DNA of 64,000 nucleotides from Catonia carolina (GCA_035578175.1 JAQMRL010000011.1:6149501-6213500); one strand, 5' to 3'; counted from the stretch's first letter, positions 30,601-42,696 are shown. Notes: generated from the letters alone by a model not told the origin. A program made the numbers and translations.

Positions 30601-31045
30601 GAAACGAATTCATCAAATTTCATTTTTTTACCATGAAAGAACAACTCCCGTACGAATTTCTCTAGACATGGTGCTTAATCCGGTCTTTAATAGCACAAAA
30701 ATGTAGTAAATAAGGGAAATTTAATCAAAATTATATGAGCCGTGTTTTTATAAAATTGTAAAAAAGTGTAAAATTAAACGAATTAACTGCTACTTGTGGT
30801 TTACCGACTTTGATGATAATGTACGTACATATCTGGGTTCCTTGTGGTACTTAAGTTAAGTTTCAACTTTGTATGGTTTTCGTTTTTTTACTTATTTTGT
30901 TCACAGACATAAAGACCAGGTTATAAAAACATATCGTTTGAGCTTACGGGACCTGAAAACGTGCATTTCCGGTGAAAACTCGAATTCCAGAATTGAACAT
31001 AAAAACAATACTTTCGTTACCTATATTTCATGTCGGACAAGAGAA
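30600..31045 (+). repeat. Family A repeat, degenerate copy
   Basis: Shares AACCTCTGAGAAACGAATT, TAGACATGGTGCTTAATCC, GACTTTGATGATAATGTACG, TATTTTGTTCACAGACA, and GAAAACTCGAATTC...AACAATACTTTCG with the copies at 27.0-27.5 and 43.2-43.7 kb, but with much greater divergence. The 72-aa frame at 30869-31087 is a shadow. Confidence 0.6.
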
Positions 31046-31684
31046 AGAAATACATTAAAGTTAATAATCCGTTTGCTATTTTATTAATTAATAGAACAAT
31101 ATGTTTATTTAATATTCGTGTCCTTAATATTTTTGTTAATGATGCTTAAACTCATTTTCTTTAAATTCATGGATGAATAAAACTAGGGAATCAATTCGGG
31201 AACGATGTTGCATTGAATATTTTGTACAATTCTTTTTAACTCGGCCTATAATTATGATCGTGAAAGAATTCTTATTTAGTGCTTATTGCTTAAGAGTTTG
31301 AAGTTTTCCGAATGAACGTTCAAATAAAATAGTACGTAGAATCAACTGCTTTGTATAACTTTTTATGTCATAAAATATTATTACAGTTTTACTTTAATAA
31401 AATGTCATAAAATAGATTTTCTACTGTATATTGTTAAGATATTTCATAAAGGATTCTTTAAAGACGGAAATAATGAAATATGTTATAAAGAAATTCAGAA
31501 CTAGTATAGTAAAACGTATTCTTTCCATTTCTATGAAGTTCCAAATTATGGTTACTGTCTCATATCACTAAAATATATTAAATGAATAAAAATTATTCAA
31601 ATTAGGATATAGAAAATATTGTCTTCTAGCCTGTATCCATTTAATATAGATGTGCGTTTACGAAATCATCGTGGGATTATTACA

Positions 31685-32292
31685 TTGGTAACACCTTTGG
31701 TGACAAGTGTAAATACTTGGCAACGCTGATATCTAACGATGGTGGGTGTGACGTAGATATCAGGGCAAGAATTGTTCAAGGCAGAGTGGTGATCAGGAAG
31801 CTGAACTCTTTGATTTAGTCATCGAAAACCAGCATGAGGACGAAAAGGATAATTTATGGAGCGGTAGTAGAGCCGATTGTTACTCATGCTTCAGAATTCT
31901 GGCAGATAAGTGGACGGAATGAGAAGCGTTTAGAAGCTCTGGAGGTGAATTTTTGACGAAGAGTTTGTGGGGTCTCTAGGTTGGATCATGTACAAAATGA
32001 AGTGGTAAGGGAAATGGCGGAAGTGCAGAACACTGTGGTGCGAAGAATAGAGAGTAGGCAATTGATTTGGTACGGGCATGTGCAACGGATGAATGAAGAT
32101 CGTTGGTCTCAAGTGGCTTTGAATTGTTGTCTAGTGATGAGGAGGAAAAGAGGAAGGCCTCAGAAAACCTGGCGGGATGGTGTGATGCGGGCAGTGGAGG
32201 TAATAATTAAGGAGGAGGGTGACTGGTGGGACAGGAGGTCATGGCATGTGAGATTCGGGATAAAGAGTAACTCTGTAGGATCCCCGCTTTAA
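31685..32292 (+). pseudogene. LINE reverse transcriptase C-terminal remnant
   Basis: Reads KYLATLISNDGGCDVDIRAR, then a stop, RTKRIIYGAVVEPIVTHASE, a stop, and RRVCGVSRLDHVQNEVVRE, with a final open part (31981-32292) carrying RQLIWYGHVQRMNEDRW, KRGRPQKTWRDGVM and DWWDRRSW. This is the part of RTE-like LINE proteins after the RT core. At least two in-frame stops, 5' truncated. Confidence 0.8.
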
Positions 32293-32624
32293 AAAAAAAA
32301 TACCTACCTTCAGAAACTAGGTTTTCCGTTATTTTGTATCGTGCGTAAAGTATTATTCTGGCAGATTCAAGAAACATAAAGCAAAATCCTACTTTGTATT
32401 CATCGGAATACTGTCTTTGACATTAACGTGCTTATAAACGAACAAGCCGAGCGAGTTGTTCGGACGGGCCCACAAGCATCCGTGGTGAACCGTAGGTTGT
32501 GTGCATGCTAGAAAATGTGAGAGTTGGTGATTTCAATACAACATATACCCAAGTTTCCCTGAAGAGAGTTGATGCTCACTGGAAAAGTTTACGGCCGCAT
32601 TTATTACTACCTATCGAATTTTCT

Positions 32625-33235
32625 ATCTTTTTTTGCCATTAGACTCTCGACTGGTTTGATGCAGTTCTCCAAGCTGTTCTATTTTGCGCAAGTCGTTCCA
32701 TATCTCCATACTTGTAACACCCTACATCTTTTGTAATTTGCTTCACGTATTCTAACTTTTACCTCCCCATACAATTCACTCCCTCAATATTACTCTCCAT
32801 TATTGATAAACCAATACCTGGATGTCTTAAGATATGCCCCACTCGCCTAAGAAGCTCTAAATTACTTATTTTTTCCACCCATCTAATCTTGAACATTTTT
32901 CTTTAACACCACATTTCAAAAACTTCTATCCTCTTCCTTTTTACAGCCCCTGTCACCCACGTTTCACTCCTGTATAATGCTACTTTCCAAACATAGTGTT
33001 TTAAGAAATTTTTCCTAATTTGTAAATCGATGTTTGTAGTCAGTGAGCTGTTTTTAATTTCAAAGACTTTTCTAGCTTGAGCAATTGCATTTTTGATATC
33101 ACTTGTGCTTCTACCATCCTTTGTTATTTTACTCCCTAGATAGCTGAATTCCCCAGCTTTTGAATTTTTTTTCTTTGCCTACTTTTGAATTTCCCATCTC
33201 GTCTAAATCACTCTTGCTGCTTTACAACACTTTCT
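32625..33235 (-). pseudogene. LINE 3' end with degenerate C-terminal coding sequence
   Basis: On the minus strand, with many stops and frameshifts, blocks such as RRVGHILRHPGIGLSIMES, GVNCMGR, DMERLAQN and WRTASNQS can be read. Relatives that I know end RTASNQS followed by an A-rich tail, and here that end is near 32625. An old, inactive copy. Confidence 0.65.
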
Positions 33236-33249
33236 TTTTGTTCTTATTT

Positions 33250-34130
33250 TGGTATAGTATTTCTATTGTAGTATTTATTACATGTTATAGTACACTATTA
33301 TTTAGAATTTTTTTCAATGGGATCCATTAGTTAAACGGGACATATTAAAATATATTGTTTCCGGAGTGACTTGTGAAATAATGTATAATATTAGTCGGTT
33401 TCAGTTGAAAAAATGTTAGGAAAATTTTCAGTTTTAATTTAATTTATCCTACAATGGTTTCTACGTATATCCTTTTAAAAAATGAGTCATTAAAAAGTGT
33501 TTAATATCAGAAAATATTTAAGCACTGTAATTTTCTATACAGTTTCAAAATCAGATCCTTCGGGAATCTAGCTGTTCCTAACAAAGCAACCATCAAATAG
33601 GAAACAATGTGTATCGTTCATCGTACCGTATTTTATACAACAGTATAGGACAAATCCGTCGGGATTCATGCATTTTTAAGTTCAATCCGTAAACCTGTAC
33701 AGTTTACCCTCCTCTGTGGTATAACATATATATGCGTAGCCTATATGCTTACAATATCTGTGCTTCCGATGTAACTATGTGTTGTGTTTCGTAACATGCA
33801 TTACATTGCATACATCACCTGCATTAATTTGAAACCACATTTACCTTCCACTCACACCCGTCATACTGCGTACTACGTATTTGAAGGATACTACACTCTC
33901 ACTATACCACTCACACCGTATCAACATTCTCTCCCATGCATGAACTCATCCACAGAATTTGAGATTGGATGAATTTTAAAACCCATTTTGGTTATGACAA
34001 ACAGTTTGTTATTTACGGCACGAATTAAAATATTTTAATAACTAACTAGATAACTCGTTTGTTGGGTCTTTTATAGTTAAATTATATTATATTATATTTT
34101 ATAGTTAAATAGGGTTAAATTTATACATTT
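33250..34130. other. AT-rich sequence, nothing recognised
   Basis: No credible frame. The 62-aa frame at 33784-33972 has no recognisable content. Confidence 0.3.
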
Positions 34131-34400
34131 TTATTTTCTCTTGCCTATATCAATATATAGGAAGGAGAGTATTAATTTCATATCGATTTTTCGAAATCGA
34201 GTTTCACCGGATCTACAGGTTTTTAGACCCCCTGAACCCAAAAAAAAATATTTTTAGCGATTGGTGTGTCTGTGAACAAATACCTCTCGAACGGAACATC
34301 GTACGAACTTAAAAGGTAAGTTGGGTACCACTAGAAGACCCGGCACGAACATTTTGTTGAAATGGCTGGTGGCAATTTTTAAAAAGGCTTACCTTTGACA
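34130..34400 (-). repeat. Family A core joined to the minisatellite repeat
   Basis: Reverse orientation of the family A end: TCTCTTGCCTATATCAATATAGG-like hairpin (near 34138-34165), TTTTTCGAAATCGAGTTTCACC, CCCCTGAACCCAAAAAAA, GGAACATCGTACGAAC, and GACCCGGCACGAACATTTTG. It runs directly into the element that carries the minisatellite below. Confidence 0.7.
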
Positions 34401-35345
34401 TATGGCCAAAAACCACTAGTGATTTCTGTATATACTCTATAAAAGAATCGAATAACACTATTTTTTCTTCCGAATTCCAACTTTGATTTTTGGACTTCCG
34501 GTTTTGTGCGACTTCCGGTCGATACCGGAACTTCAAATTGAATCCAGCCCAACTAATTTGTATGCAGATTACTAATCCAAAAAGAGTTTCTTGTTATCTC
34601 TTGTAGTTTCTGACTTTGATTCCTTGACTTCCGGTTTCAGGTCAATTCCGGTCGAAACCGGAACTTCAAATTCATTCCAGGTCAACTAATTTGTGTGTAA
34701 ATTATGAATCCGGAAAGAGTTTCTTGCTATCTCTTGTACTTTCTGACTTTGGTTTCCTAACTTCCGGTTTTTGGTCACTTCCGGTCCAAACCGGAACTTC
34801 AAATTCAATCCAGGCCAAATAATTTGTGTGTAGTTTATGAATCCGGAAAGAGTTTCTTGCTATCTCTTGTAGTTTCTGACTTTGGTTTCTTTACTTCCGG
34901 TTTTAGGCCACTTTCGGTCGAAACCGAAACTTCAAATTTAATCCGGGCCAACTAATTTGTGTGTAGATTATGAATCCGAAAAGAGTTTCTTGCGATCTCT
35001 TGTATTTTCTGACTTTGATTTCTTGACTTCCGGTTTTAGGCCACTTTCCATCCAAACCGGAACTTAAAATTCAATCCAGGCCAAGTAATTTATGTGTTGT
35101 TTATGAATCCGAAAAGAGTTTCTTGCGATCTCTTGTAGTTTCTGACTTTGATTTCTTGACTTCCGGCTTTAGGCCACTTTCGGTCGAAACCGGAACTTCA
35201 AACCCAATCCAGGCCCACTAACGTTTTGTGTAGATTACAAATCCGAAAACCGTTAGTTGCTATCTCTTGTAGTTTCTGACATCTGGGTGTGACGGACGAA
35301 CGGACAGAGGAAAATGATAAATGACAATTTTAAAAATTGTAACCA
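34400..35345 (+). repeat. Minisatellite-bearing repeat, copy 2
   Basis: Six units of about 133 bp with CTTCCGGTTTTAGGCCAC-type landmarks near 34495, 34628, 34761, 34893, 35027 and 35160. Each holds two TTCCGG/CCGGAA motifs that could pair, then CAACTAATTTGTGTG, TATGAATCCG, AGAGTTTCTTG, and TCTCTTGTAGTTTCTGACTT. The outer end GTGTGACGGACGAACGGACAG mirrors copy 1 (22.6 kb). Confidence 0.85.
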
Positions 35346-36290
35346 ATTAAGTAAAAGTATACCCAAATTGATTGATTTTCTATAATGAAGTCTTGTAGAA
35401 GTAATATCGATGATACTTTATTGGAGTATAAACTTACTCTATTGTTGTTAACTAGTTTATTATTTACTTAGGCCTTTATAAACACTGTTTGGGAACCAAC
35501 TGTTTTATAAACTGAGTAGATAGTAACTTAACAGAACCCAAAGAGAATTGAGTTCTAAAGGATGAAAACCATTGATATCGGACTGAAAGAGATGAAAGAG
35601 AGAAAATTATTAGAAAGAGAATTAGTGGGAGGGTCGGAGAGGAAGCGAGATTGTTTTGCTGACGTCTAGACTCTATTCAAGTAAACGAACCGTTCCGTTC
35701 CCAAGTTTTGATGAAACGTCTACCAGGAATGATGTTAACGTTATACTACTCCATACAATGTCGGTTACAGCGATTCAAGTTGTTGTTAAAGTGTTCTCGT
35801 ACATCTCTAATTCTCAATCTGAAACTTGTTTTCCTATTCTCGATAGTAGATAACGTTTCTAAATGCACTACAAACTTATTTAATGTACCTGTTTCAAATC
35901 AAATTGCAGTGGAATGCAAACATTCGTCTGCATTTTAAATCTAGTTAATAGATTTTACTATTCCAATGGAGTACAGAATTGAAAATTTAATCATTTTCAA
36001 TTGGAAAACTACTGAACATTGGTAAACAATACTAATTACTTCCGTTTTTACTCTATAAATACTCACTTTTGAAGTGAAATTATTTCAAATTGTTTCATTT
36101 ATCGGTCATTCAGATGAATCGGTTTTCTTACTTTCTTGCATGAATCCAAAAAGTACTTTTTATAAGCATGTATCTTGGTGCTTGTTTGTTTTGTAGCAAG
36201 AGCTGTTCGTCCAACTCGACTGAAATTTCAAACTATTGACAAAACATTTTGATGACACATCTGTAACTGATTATACATTTTGTTTTTCTA
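35345..36290. other. AT-rich sequence, nothing recognised
   Basis: Overlapping frames at 35656-35938 show no known motif and I do not call them genes. Confidence 0.3.
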
Positions 36291-36294
36291 ATGT

Positions 36295-37137
36295 CATGTC
36301 CATGTACTGCTCGTGAACCCTGCCAAATACCTAGGTATGACACTCGAGGCTAAGGTATCGGAAATTGTACTGAATTCTGGAGAGAAGCTGCCAATAACAG
36401 ATAGATGAAATGACAAATTATTTACACTCAATCTGTTCGTTGCAGGGCTAAAATAAATAGTTCTGTTTCTTATCACATGGTCAGCCAATTAAATGACTGA
36501 ATCATTTAAGAACAAAAGAGGTAGAGGTATAAAATACACCAATCAGAGTTATCACCTCTGAAAGTAATGAATTTAATTATGTAGCCAGACCCTGCGGTGA
36601 ATGAAGTAAAGGTGTCATTTACGGAGTGGAAAATATGGGCTTTTCAGAGGGCCCGGCATGCTGATAAGCGTACTTTTCCATTCAGTGAGGAAGGCATGGT
36701 AAACCACCTCACTCCTCGTTTTACTTAGTAAAACCTCTACAGGTTCAAACCAGCCTTTCGGCTGTTGACCTAAACAACACTGGGAGAAGATCCTCATTAT
36801 CAGTCTACAACAAACTTCTGTTATATAAACGGATGGTAAAGCCTATCTGGACGTATGGTATCCAACTCTGGGAATGTACCAAACAAAGTAATGTAAACAT
36901 CATTCAAAATTTCCAAAACAGGTTGCTGAGAAACATCGTCGACGCATTTTGGTTCGTAAGGAACAACGACCTCCACAGAGACCTACAAATGGATTTCGTC
37001 TTTAGCGAAATCCAGAGGTCGCACAGAAGCATGAGGAAAGACTTTACCGTCATGATAACGTTGAAGCAACACAGCTGCTTGACAACAATGATCTGATGCG
37101 AAGGCTGAAAAGAAAGAAACCATTTGATCACGTGTAG
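36295..37137 (+). pseudogene. Jockey-like LINE reverse transcriptase remnant, split by a SINE-like insertion
   Basis: Upstream piece (about 36310-36388): NPAKYLGMTLEAKVSEI, the end of the RT palm in jockey-type LINEs. Downstream piece (36786-37137; longest frame 36833-37096): GRRSSLSVYNKLLLYKRMVK, WTYGIQLWECTKQSN, IIQNFQNRLLRNIV, RNNDLHRDLQMD, and a frameshift before RRLKRKKPFDHV-like residues. The two pieces are consecutive in the family, and the 400-bp repeat at about 36389-36785 sits between them. Not functional. Confidence 0.8.
36389..36785 (+). repeat. SINE-like 400-bp family ('family B'), copy inserted in a LINE remnant
   Basis: Blocks shared by all copies: ATAACAG..AGGTGGAGTGT, ATAGTTCTGTTTCTTATCA, AAATGACTGAATCATTTAAG, CAGACCCTG, CTGATAAGC, GAGGAAGGCA.TGGTAAACC, ACTTAGTAAAACCTCT, and CAAACCAGCCTTTCGGCTG followed by a (AAC)n-like tail. 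GAGGTTCAAACCAG resembles a pol III B box. No coding capacity. Confidence 0.75.
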
Positions 37138-37374
37138 TCCCAGTGTTTGAAAGCAGAGCAGTGTTAGTGCATGATTAAAATTAGTGTTACATTTAAGTGC
37201 ACAATATAAGCGTAGTGCGCATAATGTTTTGTATTAATTTAAGTACTGAGATTCTGGTGAGCATCTCTGTAATATTGCCAATAGTTGCCTAAGTTAGAAT
37301 AAAATTACTCATTAGTCTTAAGACTAGATCGTAATATATATTTAAAAAAAGTCCATATTCTATCACCCATTAGC

Positions 37375-37795
37375 CCATATTTTAGCCTATTAGCCCAAAA
37401 TAGACAGGTGGAGTGTTAAATTATTTGAAATCAATCTATTAGTTCTAGGGCTACAAGAAATAGTTGTTTCTGATCACACGGTCAATCAATTAAATGACTG
37501 AATCATTTAAGAACAGAAGAGGTAGAGGTGTAAAAGACACTAATCAGAGTTATCTCCTCTGAAAGTTATGAATTTCATTATACATCCAGACCCTGTGGTG
37601 AATGAGCTGAAGGTGTCTTTTTCAGGGTAAAAAATGTGTTTTTCAGAGGGCCTGGCATACTGATAACCATACTTTTGAACTCATTGAGGAAGGTAATTGT
37701 AAATCACCTCACTCTTTGTTTTACTTAGTAAAACCTTTAGAGATTCAAACCAGTCTTACGGGTGATGACCTAAACAAAAGCAACAACCTACTGCC
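37375..37795 (+). repeat. SINE-like family B, copy 2
   Basis: Complete copy, from GACAGGTGGAGTGTTAAATT to GATGACCTAAACAAAAGCAAC. Collinear with 36.4-36.8 kb, with scattered substitutions. Confidence 0.8.
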
Positions 37796-38111
37796 CGTTC
37801 CTAAGCTTTGTGCAGCTGAATAGTCAAACCAACACCCAGGTATGTCACCGCACTAGGCAGCCTACTGCCTAGCGAATAGCAAAGAGATGATTAGTAAGCC
37901 TACAGTGTTTTGACGTCGCAGCAGTCTGGTACTTCGACTGTTCCCTTCATCCCGCAGCTGCATAAAGCTCAGATTCATACAGTATTACTACAAGTATTTA
38001 GTATGCGTTCCCAATTGTAAATTTTATCGGCATATTATTTATACCAGCAACATAACATCACTAATATATTAATTATTAGTTTATTTAAAGTCGTATCATA
38101 AATTTGGTTAA

Positions 38112-39288
38112 CACTTTCAGCACGTCGGCTTAAATGTCGGATGATTCGCTATGCCGACCCGCCATTGCAATGAAAAAAAATACCGTGACGCCAAGTGGCG
38201 CCAGTCGGTCACACGAACGATTTTTATTATTTGTTCATCTATTTATCGGTTAAATATAGTACAGTATTATACGCGTTTGTTGTTTCTACAAAATTTATAC
38301 TTTAAATTCGTTTTTCAGTTATTAGAAATTAATACTTATAAATATTATAATTGAAATTATAAATAAAATTATTTTAATGTGTAATATTAATGAAAAAAAA
38401 AACAATAATTATGTTTGATAATAATATTTATTCACAAAATAAATGTTTTTCAACAGATGATTACCATCTAAAATAAGACTCCTTAATTTAAAAACTTTGA
38501 TCGGGAAGTAAAAGTTTTTTTAACAAAACATGCATTTTATTCTGATCAGGATTTCTTAAATTATTTTACAATGTAACGTTTTAATTGTAATGTGTGTAGA
38601 ATTTAGAGTTATGAAACATTGGTAATGTAAATAAATAACAGAACTCCAATGTACAATTAAGTAGTAATTTAATGAATTAGTTATTTTTGTTTTGGTTTAG
38701 TTAATACTTAATTGTAAAAAATAGTGTTTGTTAAAATAGATTTAAAAGTACGTATCTGACGATGTCTATTCTTTTTTTGGTTGCTGACAAATAAGGATTT
38801 ATATATTTTTATTTATTTATAAATATTATATAACGCCCAGTAGGCCTACATAAAATACAGGACATAGAAATCGCGAGTTCAGGCTGCAACATAAATTTAT
38901 GTTGAATAATAATTAAACTATTTTTATGTGAAAATGTATTATTTTTACCTGCTATTGGTAAAAAGAAGTCACTAGGAAAAGATAAATTTGTATAATAAAT
39001 GATATAATTAATTAAACTGATATAATACACCGCACTAGGAGTCCGAATAGATTACATTTTTAAAATTCGTTCAAACATTCCCGGCATTTGGTAACGAAAG
39101 ACGATCTTCACTGTAGCGCTTGTAGGATCGGCCTGATGTCCTGAACAACATTTTCCATCCCTGCCAATACACCGGCAATTTAGCAAAAGCTATAGAAATG
39201 TAGTAAGGTATATGACGCCAAATGGCGTCATACGTCTTTAGGATGAAACTTGATTTGACGCCACTTGGCGTCAGTCGTGCTGAACGTG
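38112..39288. mobile_element. TTAA-type (piggyBac-like) non-autonomous element
   Basis: 1177 bp. Left end TTAA followed by CACTTTCAGCACG; right end CGTGCTGAACGTG followed by CTAA, so the terminal repeats are about 13 bp (CACGTTCAGCACG) and the target is TTAA with one base changed on the right. Just inside the ends are 16-18-bp palindromes of the type TGACGCCACTTGGCGTCA: one near 38184 on the left and two near 39213 and 39256 on the right. The interior is AT-rich with no transposase. CACGTTCAG-type ends at TTAA targets are common in piggyBac relatives. Confidence 0.75.
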
Positions 39289-39292
39289 CTAA

Positions 39293-40045
39293 TAGCGACT
39301 ACGTTAGATTGTAGAATGGTGGGTTTGAACAAGTAATATTTTCTATATCCTAACCGGTAATCGAACCGTCCACTTTGTTGTAGCAAGTTAACCATTACGC
39401 CACGAACGCAGGGCTATATCATTGATGTTTCTTGAAATTTTATAACATTTTGTAATTGGCTATAATTTTCGATTTTCATATTGTAGCGATTTAAATAGCG
39501 TATGAAGGAAATTTGATTTATGTTCTTTGTTAAATTATGCAATCTAATTTAGTAGCGCTTAAGTTAATGTATGAAATATTGTCGGTTGAAGGTTATTCGG
39601 AGATCATAATATATGAACAGTAAACCGTAGGGATCAATTTAGTAATTTAGTAGGGATTTATTTGACTAGGTAATGTTTAGACAGGGTTCGTGTTACATTG
39701 TTAGCAGAGTTTAATCATTGATTTCTGTTCTCTGAACCGTATAACAATATTGTTTTCTCGGCTACTCAAACACTGCGTCAATTAGACCATGTAATCAAAT
39801 TTTTATAATCATTTTACTTTGAAAAATACGACAGAATATCATGTGTTTGTGAACGCGCGTACGTACTCATCGTAGGTTGTTTTTCGTTTTATTTACCGTA
39901 CGTTTTCTAGTTTATTCATGTATTATTTTGTTTTTGTACATATTTAGTTTTGTCGCTCATAATTTTACTTTTTATTATTTTTTTCCTGGAAATGTTAACG
40001 GGAAACTATTATATAGTTTTTTGAAAGGAATATATTGATTTTTTT
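39293..40045. other. AT-rich sequence with a tRNA-like patch
   Basis: Near 39345-39415, on the minus strand, GTGGCGTAATGGTTAACTTG and GGTTCGATTACC look like pol III A and B boxes spaced as in a tRNA gene. I read it as a degenerate SINE head: no cloverleaf is obvious. The rest has no recognisable feature. Confidence 0.4.
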
Positions 40046-40049
40046 TAAC

Positions 40050-40310
40050 GCAACGGGTTAGTCTAGAGGTAAAGTCGTCGCCATGAATCAGTTGTATAAC
40101 AGCTGATTTTCGGAGACGAAAGTTCCTGGTTCAAATCCTATTAAAAGTAGTTACTTTTACATGGATTTGAATACTTAACAGTGGTTATCGGTGTATTTAA
40201 TTAACCACACTCTCTCAGCAATGGTCGGCCTGAGTCTGAACAGGACTCATTTTCACGTCTTACATAATATCATCCTCATCTCATTAAGTCATAGGGTTGA
40301 TACGATGCAC
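40050..40310 (+). repeat. tRNA-derived SINE ('family C'), copy 1
   Basis: CAACGGGTTAGTCTAGAGG (A box TAGTCTAGAGG) and CTGGTTCAAATCC (B box) about 75 bp apart, then a body with CAGTGGTTATCGGTG, TAATTAACCACACTCTC, AATGGTCGGCCTGAG, and CATCCTCATCTCATTAAG. Other copies at 46.8, 47.3, 47.9 and 62.3 kb. Confidence 0.85.
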
Positions 40311-40634
40311 ACACTTTGTAGGTGTATACACTAATTTTAGGTGTTTCTTGTGTGCAGCTCAGGGCTTTATTCTTCCTCTGATAATGTTCTGTTTTGCGTT
40401 TAATTACTATTTCAGTTACTTGCGAATCGGTTTCCGCTTTTGGGATGGCTCGTGCTAAGCATTTTCTACAATTACGCATTCAGCGAATAACAGAGTAGAA
40501 CGTCTGTTTACGTCAGTTGGAAAGATAAGTAGAAATAAATAAAAAAAATGGATTTTTTGTTAATAAAGCGATAAAAATTACGGACAGTGTTCTATAAAAT
40601 ATGTTTCACTTTCTTTTTTCATAAAATAAGGTTA

Positions 40635-41445
40635 GATTTTTTTAAAGCGTAGTTGACGAAATCTACAATATTTTTACTTTCCCTGGCTCTATATGGCTTT
40701 TTCCTGCCTAATAGGAAAAACGTAGGGCTACTGTGTTTATGTCGATTTTTCGAATCTTAGTTTTCACCGTTGTATCAATAGAGTATCTCAAGAATGGAAT
40801 ATCGTACGAGTTGAAACTTGGAAATTAATTTAGGTATCTCTAGTGGACCCGAAACGAACATATTCATCAAAGTCGGTCAACCGGTAGTACGTAGTTTATC
40901 TGAGTGATTTTTTCACGTTTTTGCGATTTTCTCCAAAACGGCTCCTACAGTTTTTTTAAAATCGTCTCATTTACTAAATTGTTGATGCTCTACGAGATAG
41001 AGTACCTAAGTGCTACGTCTGGTAAAATTTTTGGAGGAGCTTTCTTGGTAAAAAAAGTTTTTTTAAAGATCACAGCCTTAATATCCATTTTATGACAAAA
41101 GTGTGTATAATAATTAAAGTTATATGAAATTAAAAATGTACAACTTTAATTTCAATAATATTTTTCTACCACGCTTAGTCTAGTGTCAATAAGTAATTTT
41201 CTGTATTTCTTTCATCAAAATCGGTAAAAATGGGATTTTTATGATAGTGGTCTTAGTATGCATTTACGACAAAAGTGTATAATTATAATCAAAGTTATAA
41301 AACTTTAAAAATCTACAACGTTTACTTCAAACATTTGTTTCTACTGAGCCTAGTTTAGCGTCAATTGGTGATTTTCCGTATTTTTAAGTCAAAAAAGGTT
41401 GGTTTTCATTTAACGTAATTCACTCATGATTTAAGTAATTAAGTT
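40635..41445 (-). repeat. Family A repeat, reverse-orientation copy
   Basis: Reverse of 42.8-43.7 kb: TATATGGCTTTTTCCTGCC at the hairpin end, GAATGGAATATCGTACGAG, GGACCCGAAACGAACATAT, AAAGTCGGTCAACCGG, and further in AGTTATATGAAATTAAAAAT, CTACCACGCTTAGT, and GTAATTCACTCATGATT. Diverged; no coding frame. Confidence 0.65.
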
Positions 41446-41454
41446 ATATTTCCA

Positions 41455-42332
41455 TTATGTGTGCCGATTTGTTTGTCTCGAGTATTGAACTCGTATATCT
41501 CTGAAAGAGTTTTTCGATTGAAGCAGGAAGACAGTTATTCTGATGTCAGGCCGATCAATGCTGGCATTCCACAAGGGAGCGTATTGAGTCCTGTTTTTTT
41601 TACGATATACACCAGTGATCTGCCGTTAAGTGAAGAAGTAATTATTGGTACTTTTGCTGATGACACTGCCATACTGGCGCTAGGATATTCGGTAGAGAAT
41701 TCGACCGAGAAACTACAGCGAGCTGTAACTGCAGTTAGTATGTGGACCAAAAAATGGAAGATCAGACTTCATGAAAATAAGTCAGTGCACATAAACTTTA
41801 CCAACAAAAGAATAAGACACATTCCTATTACTATTAATGACAATCTAGTACCTTTTGCCAACACAGCAAAGTGTCATGGGATGACTCTAGACGCGAAGCT
41901 GAGGTGGAAGGAATATGTTAAGAAGAAAATGGACGAACTACAAATAAAATTAGAAAGATGTATTGGCTGTTCGGTAGGACCTCTGAACTGTCAATCTTCA
42001 ATAAATTACTTTTTTACCAGCAAGTGCTAAAACCGGTATGAACATATGGCCTGCAGATCTATGGCTCCACCAAAACAAGCAACTTAATGATTACCCAAAG
42101 GTTCCAAAACAGATTGCTTAGGAACATTGTAAATGCTCCGTGGTATTTCCACGACAGCGACATCCATCGTGACTTACAAGTGAACACAGTAGCAGAAGAA
42201 GTATGTAAGTGTGCCAAAAAACATGAAGATCGTCTTTATGATCACATCAACATTGAAGCAATTCAACTGTTGGATAATAGTTTATTAGTTAGGCGTCTGA
42301 AAAGGACTAAGCCTGTAGATCTGGTGTGTTAA
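41455..42332 (+). pseudogene. Jockey-like LINE reverse transcriptase, 3' part, frameshifted
   Basis: Frame 41461-42030 has the RT core: INAGIPQGSVLSPVFFTIY, GTFADDTAILALGYS (FADD catalytic box), WTKKWKIRLHENKS, and GMTLDAKLRWKEYVKKKMD. A frameshift near 42000 and further damage follow, then 42087-42332 reads ITQRFQNRLLRNIVNAPWYF, DIHRDLQVNTV and VRRLKRTKPVDLV, the normal end of this family. 5' truncated and frameshifted, so inactive, but it is the best-preserved RT fragment in the right half of the window. Confidence 0.85.
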
Positions 42333-42696
42333 AAAGACTATTAAAAATATTGTTAAACTATAAATTACATTTAAGTCATTCATGTAAATAATGTAAGTTT
42401 CTAAAACTAACTGGTTAGCTATAAATATTATTAAGTTACTTTTAAGGCGTATGTATTTATATTTATATTATATATTTATTTATATTCACATAAGTTATTA
42501 AATTAATGTTTACATTAACAATAGAATTAAGATAGAGATTTAAGAAATTAATGTATGTATAGTAAACTGTGTAAGTGACATTAGAAAATAAGTGCTAGCA
42601 CCAGTGGGGGACTGCATGGTTGTACAAGGACGGGAGGGAAATAATATCGCTAAAGAAAAACTGTTCGTTAGTTTTAAGTAACTAGTTGCAGTAGAT

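Noticed and set aside
35656..35938. Two overlapping plus-strand frames of 65 and 76 aa
   Set aside because: No known motif, no partner exon signals that I could trust, and an AT-rich context.
39345..39415. Possible tRNA gene on the minus strand
   Set aside because: A- and B-box-like stretches are present, but the acceptor stem does not pair by eye and a similar patch occurs at 53.3 kb, so a repeat is likelier.
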